From Siphonodentalium dalli (Eukaryota; Mollusca; Scaphopoda; Gadilida; Siphonodentaliidae): DNA of 64,000 nt. The notes below the pieces were generated by a model. That model had not been told where the DNA came from. It saw nothing but the letters and a program-made list of their open reading frames with translations, and did not search any database. Of this stretch, positions 44,218 to 55,659 are shown in pieces. Position numbers and translations under genes: made by a program. The DNA lies in the NCBI GenBank assembly GCA_032622095.1, contig CP136063.1, positions 73,819,980-73,883,979 of the forward strand, given 5' to 3'. The first letter of the stretch is position 1. Every line of letters begins with the position of its first letter.

Positions 44218-46106
44218 TTAGTCTTCATCTGTGTCCTCATCTGCCTCCTGATTATCAGGCTCAGGTAGATAGTCGGCGACACTTTCCACTCCGTTCAATC
44301 TATGGTACAAATAGTGGAATTCTTCTGGGATCACCCCAGAAGCACACAACTCCAGAAGGTCCTTCTTTTTTGCCGCCGAGATTGAAAGCAGCTTGTTGTA
44401 CAGCTTGGACGACTACTGTGACCGACGGGACTTGCCTATGAACTTTATTTCTTTAAATTCTGTGTCAGCGTTGTCCATTTTCACGAAAATTGAGCTTGGA
44501 GAAGTTTTCCTGAACTGAATACATATAATTTTAGCCAGTTAGTCTTGAAGTCAATGAAATCCCTATGTTTCATTGGTACCATTTGATATGGATTTTTTCG
44601 CCTGGCCATTCGTATGACTGTATCCCATTGACTCGCAGTGTATATTGGAGTCTTTTTCTTGGCAAATTCAATTGCTGGGTGCATTGAGTCACATTCCATT
44701 TGTGTGTGGCCTTGTGCTCAACTGTATGCATATGGGTGGATGTTCTTATGAAAGACAGCAAAGCAGCTGTAACGTACTTGTGTCTATTTTGACCAGTGTA
44801 GTTATCTGAATATAGGATGGCATGCTGGATGTGAATAGGAAGAGCAGACAGATACATGTATAAGCAAGTCCCAATCTCACACGAACCCCTGTTTCCCTCA
44901 GTTTCATTCCACACATAAATGTGCCCTTGATTATCTGCGAGAGAGTAGATGGATAGGTTGTAGCAACTCAGCTTCCTTTTGTAGAAAAGCTGACTAAACA
45001 AACCACAAGGTGAAGGTAGAACGGATTCCAGATCAAAGCACACTGTTTTAACATTGTTGTTGTTAATTGCTAACTGTTTATCCGCAGCCTTTTGTTCTCT
45101 AGCTTTAACGTTTCTTTCTTGATGGGCAGAAAATTCAGCCTCAGTCATTGGAGATACTGAATCATTTTGTTGTTTTCCCTGCTGTACTTTGTACAAACCA
45201 GGCACTGGTCTTTCTTGGGGACATGGACAGAATAATTGAAGTTTTCATTGAAGAATTTCCGGTACACACTCCTGGAGACAGCTGTAACATTTTTTGCACT
45301 GCATAATTCCAGATACAATTCGTACATTTTTGTTATATTTAGTCCATCCTGGAGATATTTTCATTTTGAAGTTGAGCGGGTGTAATGTCCATCCATTACT
45401 GGGAAAGACTCTAAATGCTGACGAACTATATCAAGTTTATCTATGTCTGTTTTATTTGGCGGGGTGTGCGCTCCACGATTTCCCCGACCAGTGAAGATCC
45501 GGTTTGTGCTATATGACATGACATGGTCGATATAAGCTTCCCCGATGCATATCGTCTTAGTCAAAAAACTGTTTACAGACAGTCACACGCTGTCCACCAA
45601 GCAGAAATGAAAAGCGCCTGGCAACTTTCCTTTTTTGTAGGAAAGGGTGTCATTTCCTGATTTAAATATGTTCGAGTGTCTTGTTGCAGAACATTTGCAG
45701 AACAAATTGTTGCAGAACAAATTGTTTTTGCTTTTCATAATCTCCCAAAAGAATAGTATGTGCTGAATATTGTTTGTCTCTCTTCGTTAATCTTCTGTTT
45801 ACATTTAAATTTGCATTTCTCACAGTCTATCGGCTGAAGTTGCTTTTCACAGACAATTTTTCCCTTTGAATTTAGGTATTCTTTCCCACTGAGTCTTAAT
45901 CTCTTCCTTGCATTACACTTCCAATTTTCAGGTGTCGCATACATTTTCCGATATCTCATTTTCTTCGGGGGAGTTAAAAAATGCTGCACGTTTGTGTGGT
46001 GTGCCCTCAGTTGTTTTTCCTGTAATGGTCGGTGATTTATGGCTTGAAGAATCGTTACATGGCGTACAAGTAATTCCAGGTATACTGGTAGCTGTGCCTT
46101 GGACAT
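44218..46106 (-). pseudogene. DUF7869-type transposase-like region
   Basis: Minus strand: ENWKCNARKRLRLSGKEYLN, SKGKIV, CEKCKFKCKQKINEERQTIF, TYYSFG; then VCKQFFDKTICIGEAYIDHV; MDGHYTRSTSK, stop, KYLQDGLNITKMYELYLELC; VYRKFFNENFNYSVHVPKKD, QCLVC; CFDLESVLPSP; YKRKLSCYNLSIYSL; AILYSDNYTGQNRHKYVTAA; after a frameshift QMECDSMHPAIEFAKKKTPI, YTASQWDTVIRMARRKNPY; and AAKKKDLLELCASGVIPEEF. These blocks are those of a large family in insects, cnidarians and molluscs with DUF7869 (my recollection of the name). Asp residues in CFDL and YSDN could be part of an RNase H-like DDE centre; that is inference. Stops at 45363-45361 and 44415-44413. Confidence 0.7.
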
Positions 46107-46336
46107 GTGGAATCACTTGTTCCTGCAGATGTGATGCGGAGGAACATTCACTGGCATGTTCTTATGATGTGCTAGCTATGGCATAACTATCTGTTGTGTT
46201 GTCAACATTGGTGTCTTCTGTTATTTTATTAGCAACTGTCTTTTTGTCTGAAGTATTCACTCTCACGCATGTGGCATAGCAAAATAGCGATGCTTCACGG
46301 CATAATATGTCCTGGTTTCTTCACATGTTGTTCAAG

Positions 46337-47401
46337 GGTAACTACGGGTCGTGATAATTCACCTGAATAAATTAGTATGGAAGTATTCAGAATTTATGAT
46401 ACAGCGATTGGAGCGACATGATCAATATCCACACTCCAGTTTCCGGGATTCTTTAAAACATCCAACAGAATGAACAGATCAAGGAATTTTAGGTATATGT
46501 GATTTTCATCCACGTCGGGTGTAGAGGGACACACATAGCCCATATATTTCTCAAAGTTATTCTCCAATTCGATATAAGTCCGGTTTCTCAGTTGATTTGG
46601 ACTATATTCGCCAACTTGCTTGCTTACAGCAGAAAAGAAACTGTCTCCATCGTATACAACATCGACCTTTTCCAAATCATTTGCTATAAGGATATTTTTG
46701 AGTCTCATCTCTTTGTCTCGCCGCTCTTCTGAAAAACTTTGCATTTGAATAGTAACTGTTGCGTCCTTGGTATAACCTGTTTCATCAGCTATATTGTTTT
46801 GTTTATGTCGTGTTTTTGATTTTTTCTTCTTTTGAAAGACAATCGGCAAGATTTCGTCCAGACTTTCACTGCGCTCGGAATCACTGGAGTTCGGTTCTTC
46901 AGCCCCAGGCATATACTCGGGATAATTCGATGAATCGTAATATAACAATTGATCCTCATGTAGGTTGCGCTTCAAATTGATGAGTGGCTCGTCGTCAGAG
47001 CTGTCAAAGTCATCATCTTAAGCTGCATGTTCTGCGACTTTTGCAGTTAATGTAGGTTTTACATGTTCTGATTCGTCCCAACACAGCGAATACTCCACTG
47101 ATGTAACGATGGTGTCCAAGACTGTTGCTACATCTATGCATATGTTTTCGGAATTCTCATGACTGGAACATTTCGATGATTCCACAGGCCTTAGTCGTTG
47201 GCATACAGCAGACACAAGTTCATCCAAAACATATTTGATGGAAGAATTGGTGTCCTCCAAAATGCTATCTTGGATATCAGATACAGGTGAATATGTATCA
47301 ATTTTACACTTCGTTGAAGCTTTTTCATGTCTGTATTGTGCTTCTGTCTCAATGGCTGCTTCAATTAGTTCAGTCTCATCGGTGTCTTCAATCCATGTAT
47401 C
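46337..47401 (-). pseudogene. Exon 2 with OTU-like cysteine protease domain (catalytic Cys to Ser)
   Basis: Frame from the acceptor TTTCAG at 47402: Glu/Asp-rich opening, SIKYVLDELVSAVCQRLRP, a stop, then FDSSDDEPLINL, MPGAEEPNSSDSERSESLDE, a Lys-rich patch FQKKKKSKTRHKQ, and the OTU-like domain: VDVVYDGDSFFSAVSKQVGE, LRNRTYIELENNFEKYMGYV, YLKFLD, PGNWSVDIDHVAPIAVS, and past a stop ILNTSILIYSGELSRPVVTL. OTU proteases remove ubiquitin; their active-site block is DG(D/N)C(L/F)(F/Y). Here the Cys position is Ser (AGT, 46642-46640), one base from TGT, so the copy would be inactive. The order G(N)W...D...P.A.SN.LN..I.IYS matches OTU-like proteins I know from invertebrates. Confidence 0.7.
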
Positions 47402-47770
47402 CTGAAATGAATAATGAAAAATGTTATAAACAAATACTCATAGTTTAATAATAACTATTATGGCTATTGAACACATCAGGGAATTAAACAAGAAAGTTGT
47501 TACAAAACACAGGTTACCGACTGTAGTACATTTAATTAAATTTTCTCTCTGTAGTTGCAAAATATATTCCGAAAGAATTGTGGCAAAACTTTGAGTTTTG
47601 GTCAGAACTAATAAACACTGATTAATCTGCATGATGAGGTAAGAGTGTGTCCTCCCATTGCAACAAAATTAACACTACCCGCGATAGAACCGCAACCGCT
47701 TGCAGAAATAATAATCATTTCTAAAAATACATACAAGTACATGGTATAAAACTGTACTAAGTGTACTTAC
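47402..47770 (-). other. Intron of the OTU/DUF7869 gene
   Basis: Donor GTAAGT (47770-47765) and acceptor TTCATTTCAG (ending 47402) with a T-rich tract before it; 369 bp. Splicing joins ATGATG to GATACATGG in phase 0. Confidence 0.65.
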
Positions 47771-48001
47771 CATCATTATGAATCAGTTGCGTGTAGTTTT
47801 AATCTTGTGGTCAGGTTCATTCATATAGGAGGCATGTGGTGTGTCACCTTGTTGTCTTCTCTTCAGATTTACCAAAATGTTGTAACCATAAATGTTGGAA
47901 TCATGTCTTATATCTCCCCTACACAGCCTCACAGGTAGGGTCACAAGAGTGACATTATATTTACCACACCGAGGTGCAAAGTGATAACGAACTCTCTGCA
48001 T
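47771..48001 (-). other. Possible exon 1 / upstream reading frame
   Basis: A 72-codon frame (ATG at 48001, stop at 47783) lies just upstream of the proposed start ATGATG and ends before it. It holds CRGDIRHDSNIYGYNILVNL, not a known domain. It may be the 5' leader of the gene with an upstream ORF, or an older coding exon shifted out of frame. Confidence 0.35.
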
Positions 48002-48497
48002 GGGAAGACATTTTAATGGGCTTGCATTGGATTTGCCATCTGATTTGATTTTGAAGTAACAGGTTATTTAACTGTGTGATATACTGTGGAGATTCTTATT
48101 ACAGAATAATCTCATTTGTGTGGTTGTTAGCCATAAACAGAGAGCAATTATCATTGGAATTTTAATCTAAAGTCAGTTGTGGGCTATTCACTCAGCTGTA
48201 TTTAAATTTATGCTGACATTGAATGGTGCCAGCTTGCCATAAAGTCAGATAGCTTCAATTTCCAGAGATAAATTATACGAGAGTGTAACTGTAGAATGGT
48301 GGCATCTGTGTTTAATATATTTTTGTATTGTGGACACAGTGATGTCTGGGATATTGTTAGGTTTGGAACAACCTGTTATCTAGAAATGCCAGAATATGCT
48401 TACACTCATATGGTCCCATAAGGAGATAAGTGGTTAATGTTTTGATGATTTCTCACCAATATTACCAAATATCCAGGCGTCGATTAGAACAACTTAA

Positions 48498-48854
48498 CCC
48501 TTTACCCAACAGAACGCCCAGAAACGCCCTAACAGCCTAAATTATCTTCGGTCTGTCTCAATAAAACCATGGAAATATGGGTATCATTGGAACCGGCTCA
48601 TTGAGCACATTGTGATAGTTACAGTTATGCCCTGTGCCAATGCATTCTCTTATATATGCGAGTCGACCATAGGTCGCCTCGCATATATAAGAGAATGCAT
48701 TGGCCTAAAAAAAACTTTTTTTTAACACTTTTTAACATTTTTTCTTTAATATGTGTTAAGCCAATGCATTCTCTTATATATGCGAGGCGACCTATGGTCG
48801 ACTCGCATATATAAGAGAATGCATTGGCACAGGGCCGTTCTGTTGGGTAAAGGG
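48498..48854. mobile_element. piggyBac-like MITE, copy 1
   Basis: Flanked by TTAA on both sides (48494-48497, 48855-48858). Ends CCCTTTACCCAACAGAACG and its complement, an inverted repeat that begins CCC as in piggyBac elements, which insert at TTAA. Inside are two hairpins in a row: CCAATGCATTCTCTTATATA, TGCGAG paired with its complement around a GTCGACCATAGGTCGCC loop (48638-48702), and the mirror copy at 48762-48828, separated by a T/A-rich stretch. 357 bp, no transposase. Confidence 0.85.
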
Positions 48855-49532
48855 TTAAAGAGCTTGTTTCACTCTCCAATATAACAACAAAGCCATATTT
48901 CTTGCTAATTCTGCATTTACCAGGTTTTAGCTCTAACCCATCGAGATCAGTCGGTGGAATATTTTGTTATGAAAATATGTTTTGTATATATACATGGGCA
49001 ACTATAATTATGTTGTCCAAAGTTGTATATACATGTATATACATGTAGACTGACAACTCCGTGCTATGAGAAATGTAATTATTTTGTGCCAAGTTTCTAA
49101 AGCAGCATCAGATCGGGAGGGCAAAGGCACCAACATTAACACAGTCGTGTTTGTCTCAACTTTATTCCATTCTTATAAGTTATATCTATTTATCCACTGC
49201 TCACTACCTCAACGCCTGCACAATAAACGTAACGTTTATTACGTCATTATGGCGTTATAGGTCACGTAGCTTTATTAGGTTAGTACTACTTTCTTTACGT
49301 AATTGCGCAGGTAAATAGGGACATCAGCCAACCTAAATGACGTCATTGCGATTTTGGGACGATTTTATCGTCCATAATTCACCGCAAATTATACAAAATT
49401 CGTAAACGGATATGTGTTTTGCTCTAAAACATTTATCAACCATTAGTATAATGCCAACTTAGAAAAACTATAAAAAAAAAACAACGAACGATTTCGTTCT
49501 GAGCTCACTACGGTGTTTGCACGTCATGAATG

Positions 49533-51313
49533 CACTGGGGCCACTGCTCCTGCTAAATCCGTCCGAAATCGCATTTTAAATCGTCCAGTGTACATCGATA
49601 AATGCTAAGTTGCCCTCTGTGAAATTCATAAAAATTAGCGTAAAATGGAAAGTATTTTCTTAAAAATCCAAATTATTCTTTCAAATTTAAATTGTGATTT
49701 TTCAATATCAACGTCTGTATCCGTGTGTGTTGACATTCCAATGAGCAAACCATAATGTTTTTGGTAAGTTTGTTATCTCCGGGACACGAAAATGCAAACA
49801 TTTACACAGACAAGCTGAACATATCTACAGGTGGCACATTAAAATACAAGCATACGGTGGCTCCAGTGCGAATTTTTTATGGCTCGGGTTCGAAAACGAA
49901 CAAAAATGATAAGCTCCAATGCGCACCCACGATTAATAATTTCGATATTGCACATAATTCATCGAGAGTTTAGTAGATTATAGGCGTTATAATCGATCAT
50001 AATGACATTTTATCTAATACTGACTCTTTGCGCTTTGCAGAGCAAATATAGATGTTCCATTGCAAAATATAAAAGGTGGCAAGTGTCAAATATTAACAGA
50101 ACCGTTCAATTTTAATGATGCAGACCTGACATTTGGCATGAATGACCAGTGTATGTAAATTATGAAGACTGATTTTTTTCCGACAAACCAATCACAATCG
50201 TCGACATATTAAACATGGCCGCCACTTTTACGAAATGGCCGCCGTTTTCAGCTTTTACGAAATGTATACGACGAATGTGACTTCTATTCCTTATTTGAAA
50301 TTTTTAGTATTTCGCTAAAATAAAGAGTTGTATGATGGCCACAAGACTCCATTTCCACACACACACCCACCCAATCCAACATGGCCGCCGTCCAGAAGGA
50401 TTCAAATAGGGAACACATGCCAGTTATCGGCCCTTTACCGATTTAGGTCGAACAAAGAGTGGTGTGGGTTTGCCCCCAAGACACTCCACATATTCACCAA
50501 ACACATCCGATTCAAAATTGCCGCCGTCCAGAAGGTCCAAATAGGGGACCACTGGGTTTGAACTTTCCAACTGTTGGGAATTTCCAACCAACCTGCCACC
50601 ACCTATAATGTTGGTACATTTCCAATTGATAGAAATTTTAAACAAATATTTGGACTACATATAGAAAATATTTGCTAGAGTTTGTCTAAAACAACATATG
50701 TCCCACTAATTAGTTGCCGGAATATCAACCAACTAACAATTTTAACCTATAAGTGGTGTAAAATTTCCAACAAATGCTGTGCGAGGCATGAAATTCCAGC
50801 TGTTGAATGTTTTGACCAAAGTATGAGGGTTAGACCCCTCATACCTCTTGTTGCTACGTCCCTGGGGCAGAATACACCCCTATGATAATATCCCCGGCGC
50901 CTCGTCCATTCATATCAACAAAAATAGCTTCATGGAAACCGTGAAGCATCGAAATCAGCACGAAAGCTCACTGAGGTGACGATTTCGGACTGATTCCCGA
51001 TTGTAGTGAAATTTAGCACATGCTCCACTCAGAATGCATTCGGATTTTTCATAGTAAAAAGCACTGGAAATGATGAGGTTGGGAAAAATACTAAGAATTT
51101 CAAGTTTACTGAATCCTGCGGACCAAGAGCCGCTTTCCATAACGGGGAAACGCAATTTTCTTATATTAACTTCTCACATTTATGCTCACTGAGCTCAAGT
51201 TCTGGGCATGGTATAGACTTTCTATCACCGAAACGCACATAAGCCTGGCGATTGCGCACTGGGCGATTATACGATTTCGGACGGATTTAGCAGGAGCGGT
51301 GGGCACCCCAGTG
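49533..51313. mobile_element. Terminal-inverted-repeat DNA element, 1.78 kb
   Basis: The left end CACTGGGGCCACTGCTCCTG, CTAAATCCGTCCGAAATCG and the right end complemented CACTGGGGTGCCCACCGCTC, CTGCTAAATCCGTCCGAAAT match over about 57 bp with small gaps. GAATG occurs directly outside both ends (49528-49532, 51314-51318), a 5-bp target duplication. The interior has no transposase frame, only short open frames, and a repeat GCCGCCGTCCAGAAGG at about 50385 and 50520. Non-autonomous; superfamily not determined. Confidence 0.75.
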
Positions 51314-51445
51314 GAATGCTAATTAGTTCACTTGACCTAATAAATGTAAGGGCGTCATCGAAGTAACGAATGTAAAACTGATAATAATGAGAGATTTACT
51401 TCAGAAAAGGCAAGTTTTGTGCGATGGATAAATAAAATATGAAGT

Positions 51446-51570
51446 TAATGTTGTCGCTTAAACTGTTTATGTCCGCTCGGGGGATTTGGCATGTATTTGA
51501 TTCGGTAGAGCCTCATCCAATAGATGCCCAAATCCCACTCACGGACATAAACAATTTAAGCGACGACACT
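51446..51570. mobile_element. Foldback MITE, about 55-bp arms
   Basis: GTTGTCGCTTAAACTGTTTA, TGTCCGC pairs with GGACATAAACAATTTAAGCG, ACGAC; inner words GGGATTTGGCAT and ATGCCCAAATCCC continue the pairing. 125 bp, no coding capacity. Confidence 0.8.
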
Positions 51571-51712
51571 AGCTACGTATTCTATATATATATAGGCACT
51601 CCCAATCCCACGAATGATGAAACATGGTCTTAGAAGTTATGTATGGACGATAGTCAATCGTGGGTTGTCCATATGTACTGACGTAATCATATTATGCTTT
51701 AACCATGTCGGT

Positions 51713-52260
51713 AATTATACCCCCACTTTCGAAGAAAATGGGGGGTATACTGGATTGACTGCGTCCGTCCGTCCGTCCGTCACGCTTTCTCCCTCCGTGT
51801 GTCCGTCCTTCCGTCCGTCCATCCGTCCGTCCGACCTCATAACTCGAACAACTATGAACCGATTTCAATAATTTTGTGTATGTAATCTCCTTAGGACGGT
51901 CTCTCCGCATGATGCTAATTGCGGTTCGGTCCGACTTTATTTTTCAAGTTACGCCCCATTTCCGACTTATTTTGACTTAGAAAATTCTGTCCGACTTAAT
52001 AACTTTAACAAATATGAACCGATTTCAATAATGTTTGGTATACATGCTTCTCACAATACACATGATGTGGCTAGGGATTGGCTCAAACTGTTTTTCGTAA
52101 TATTACACTACATTTTCGACCAATTTGAATAATTTTTTCTGTACAAGCTTCTTGTGACACCATATGATATAATTAGTCCGAATTTTTCTTTAAAGTTAAA
52201 AATCTTTTTTGTTGGGTTTACGGATAATGCGGGTTGAATTTGCCACGGTGTGGGTATGCA
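51713..52260 (+). repeat. Dispersed repeat with terminal hairpin and (CGTC)n
   Basis: Starts with the hairpin TATACCCCCACTTTCGAAGA against AATGGGGGGTATA (51718-51752), followed by a CGTC/CCGT microsatellite to 51832 and two degenerate copies of AACCGATTTCAATAAT (51857, 52017). This looks like a non-coding interspersed element; its class is not certain. Confidence 0.6.
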
Positions 52261-54430
52261 CACCTCTTGTTTTTGTTTTTAATGCTTAAAGTTGCTAAAT
52301 TATGCAGCATTTCACTTATAAAAGCACAACAAATTAAACAATGCACGGTAGCAATCCGCTTTCAAGTGATGACGCCACGGCGTCATTCGGTAAGCTACAG
52401 TTCAGCTGATTTTACCGGAAGTAAACGACAGTGAAGACCGAATAACAAAACGATATCTTTACTGTCCGTCTAGACAATAAATAGAATATTTACGTTGCGG
52501 CTATTCCCTCTTTTTAACGGGGAAGCATATCATAAATAACCATATCATACCGAGATGCATCAAATGCTGGACTGTTCAATTTCCCTTCATAAGACGTTAA
52601 CAGAAATCGTGTGCAACTCGTTTTACTGAGAACACATACACTGCATGATTATCATCTTATCCGTACACGTTTTAAGAGAAGCATAAAGGTCACACGAGTC
52701 TGTTCAAATACACAGGTCCCCAGAACAAATAGTTACCCCACCCTAATAGTACTTAATCCTATAGAAAGGTATCCAACTTGGCCCGGCCTAATTTTTTATT
52801 ATTTTTAAAAAGTCCACAATCAGGTTAAAATAAACAAAAATAATTTGTGTAACATAACTGCCTCATATATAGTTAGAAAGATATGTTATTACTCTTCAAT
52901 TTGATGTATCCCTTGTAAAAATTGGTCAAGTTTTGAGCACAGGTCTAACGCAAACCGGCTGTAAAAGTTCACTCGTTCAAGATGGTGACCGCTAAACTGG
53001 GTCAAAAAGTCCGGTTTTTACACCGATTTCGCTTTCAAAAACACGCTCAACGGTAAGTAGGATATATATTATACATCAATTGAAGCGAAATTGTTTACTG
53101 ACCCACCCAAACCAATCATGCCACACCACGGCATCGTATGTCTCGTATTTATTGAAAATCTCAGTTTCATAAACCAGGAAGGAAATTGAAATTTTCCAAA
53201 AGCAGCCATGTTGTGGGATTCTGCTACGAGTACTATTTATAGTTCCCATGCAACACAATATATAGTTATAAAAATTGAATAAATACACAAAGACTGAATT
53301 AACACGAATGCCGATTTGAAAACATACATATGGACAGGAATATAACTCCATAAATATTTAGAGCGTATATACACTACTTCTTGGTTATATATTGTATTGC
53401 ATAAGAACTATAAATAAATATACACAATAATTAGTTTTTGCCTGTACCTGATGTCTTCTACATAAGTTTATCACTTACCGTTATTTTAACGCCTAATATC
53501 GAAATTATAAGCGCACTGTATGTGATATTATTGCAATATTTGGCACTTAATATCACAATATTTCAAGCTTAATATTATGACATATTGTGCTCAAAATTGT
53601 GACATTTAAATCAAATTATTGCTTCTTCTATATTATTTATTGCATAAATAGAGACAATGTTTTAGATTTGTATATAATTAGAGTTGTAGAGTCTATAAGT
53701 ACACTATATGCACAGTATTTATCTAATATAAATATAACAATATCGGGTCTGTATGAAATTTTTCGCGCTTAGTAGAAGAACTGTCACATTTATTTATTTA
53801 ATATTTTTGTTGGTAAAATTCATTCTATATCATTATGAGAAACTGAACTGTACATATTCATTTGAATCAAGACAGAATCAATTATAACTGACAAACACAC
53901 TTCAATAAAAAATGGTAGATTTATTTAAGAAAATACACATGCCGATAGCGTGCAAACATAATGTAGCGAGGGAACTGAACTGTTTTGCAGCTTGCCACCA
54001 AACCCCTACGACCCTATGTTGACCACCAGTGTGATATCTCAAACTTATGTGTCAGTTATGAAATTTCCAACTGTTGGAAATGTTGACAAAAATTGGGATG
54101 AGAAACCCCCCCCCCCCCCATGTTGCTCAATTGCGAAAATAACGCTCTTTTCATTGGATGTTGCAAACTATTTTTCATTTTCAATTTTTTTTATTTCTGG
54201 TAGTAACATAGACCTTATATACTGTCAATAAAATTGACCCTGTATTATTATCACATGGTCACGGCGTTCATGTCTATAAGACGATGATTGTGTTACCAAC
54301 TGATACCGACGACCGGTCGCCCAAAAACGCGACATGAGCATACGCCGGTAATGTCTTATCGTTACAAAAGAAAGAGTGATTTCCGTGTGTATATCCCCTA
54401 CATACAGATTGTGCATAATGCACAAACTTC
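52261..54430. other. No recognisable gene
   Basis: AT-rich, with a 13-base C run near 54108. A 91-codon minus frame at 53351-53076 has no recognisable motif. The region could be intronic or intergenic. Confidence 0.5.
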
Positions 54431-54523
54431 GTACATCTCGCCGCTTGTGTCACAACCATTAGTACATCTCGCCGCTTCTGTCGCAACCATTAGTACATCT
54501 CGCCGCTTTTGTCACAACCATTA
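54431..54523 (+). repeat. 31-bp minisatellite, three copies
   Basis: GTACATCTCGCCGCTTNTGT plus CNCAACCATTA occurs three times head to tail, with two or three differences between copies. Confidence 0.9.
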
Positions 54524-55001
54524 GTATCGCATTATTATGTCGCATCTCCATGTATATTAAATAATTGGTAATAATCAAGAATTTGTGTTTTCCATATTAT
54601 ACGGGCATTGTATGTTTGTGTTAGTTATTTCACATTGAAGTAATTTAATAAACATGTTTTACGACACTTTACTTTCCAAAAATAAATAATATGTATGAGA
54701 GCTAGTGTTGGTTGTACTAAATGCAGGGACCCGCGACAAGTGTGTGACACGGTGTATCACGTACAGTCATACGCTCCTGTTCCATACATAAATATCCCTC
54801 AATCGGAAATTCCGTGCCTGATAGATCATCAGTTAGAACATTCAGGCCAACATTAAATTGAAACCAATCTGGTTGCTGGGTTGAAATTTCTCACAGAGAA
54901 GATATGATCTTCAAAACTATTTCAAAACAAAATCGTTTCGAAAAAGATTGGGCGTTTGACCACCACATCGTGCAGTAACTCCCCATTATATGTCTATATA
55001 C

Positions 55002-55241
55002 CTGGTCCAGTTTCTCCTTTATCTCCTTTATCTCCAAACGTTCCCGACACACCAGGCAAACCGTCCCTCCCAGGGACACCGTCAGATCCAGGGATTCCGG
55101 TATTGCCAGAAGACCCCGGAAAACCACGTTGTCCATCCGAAATTAGATATATACAATGTGTAATGACCACCGTAGATCTGGCAGACCAACATGTAGTGTT
55201 GACATCACAAATGTCTATTCGCATGCTTTCAATGTCCAACA
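55002..55241 (-). CDS. Collagen-repeat exon
   Basis: Minus strand: CDVNTTCWSARSTVVITHCI, then YLISDGQRGFPGSSGNTGIP, GSDGVPGRDGLPGVSGTFGD, KGDKGETGPG: an unbroken Gly-X-Y run of about 15 triplets after a Cys-containing non-collagen stretch. The exon would end at the donor-like CCAG, then GTATAT (55001). The acceptor is weakly defined (GGGATTAG ending 55242), with no good pyrimidine tract because the MITE ends only 21 bp away. The protein would be extracellular and a triple-helix former, for example a short-chain collagen or collagen-like lectin. No other exon was found. The codons have no stop, so it may be an active host exon. Confidence 0.6.
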
Positions 55242-55263
55242 CTAATCCCACCGAACAGATTAA

Positions 55264-55655
55264 CCCTTTACCCAACAAACCGGCCAAAACCGGCCAAATA
55301 AAGCTTCAACAGCCTAAAATATCTTCGGTCTGTCTCAATAGAACCATACAAATATGGATATCATTGGAACCGGCTCCTTGACCACATTGTGATAGTTACA
55401 GTTATGCCCTGTGCCAATGCATTCTCTTATATATGCGAGTCGACCATAGGTCGCCTCGCATATATAAGAGAATGCATTGGCCTAAAAAAAATCTTTTTTT
55501 AACACTTTTTACCATTTTTTCTTACATTCTTTAACAATTTTATAATTTTTAATGTGTTAAGCCAATGCATTCTCTTATATATGCGAGGCGACCTATGGTC
55601 GACTCGCATATATAAGAGAATGCATTGGCACAGGGCGCTTCTGTTGGGTAAAGGG
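55264..55655. mobile_element. piggyBac-like MITE, copy 2
   Basis: Second copy of the 48.5-kb element: TTAA at 55260-55263 and 55656-55659, CCCTTTACCCAACA ends, and both internal hairpins in the same order. It is 392 bp, longer by an insertion in the T-rich spacer and by a diverged AAACCGGCCAAAACCGGCC stretch near the left end. Confidence 0.85.
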
Positions 55656-55659
55656 TTAA

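Larger units (their letters stand above)
44218..47776 (-). pseudogene. OTU-like domain plus DUF7869-type transposase-like protein, broken gene
   Basis: Start ATGATG (47776-47771) is followed by a donor GTAAGT and a 369-bp intron; exon 2 opens with GATACATGG (codons DTWIEDTDETELIEAAIE). Then come an acidic/Ser-rich region, an OTU-like domain (about 46710-46310), a Lys/Arg/Cys-rich block (about 45960-45740), and a DUF7869-type region ending in PEPDNQEADEDTDED and TAA at 44218. In-frame stops at 47020-47018 (TAA), 46396-46394 (TAA), about 46335 (TGA), 45363-45361 (TGA) and 44415-44413 (TAG), with at least four frameshifts. The five-part order on one strand with short spacing, no terminal repeats between parts, and one 5' intron suggest one transcription unit of about 3.6 kb. 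It could also be two neighbouring genes. Either a dead domesticated gene or an unrecognised transposon. Confidence 0.6.

Noticed and set aside
44413-47020. Stop-codon recoding (several TAA/TGA/TAG within well-kept frames) in the OTU/DUF7869 gene
   Set aside because: All three stop types occur and frameshifts are present too, so decay is the simpler explanation.
52360-52395. GATGACGCCACGGCGTCATTC as a regulatory palindrome
   Set aside because: Short GC palindrome, single occurrence, no context to support a binding site.
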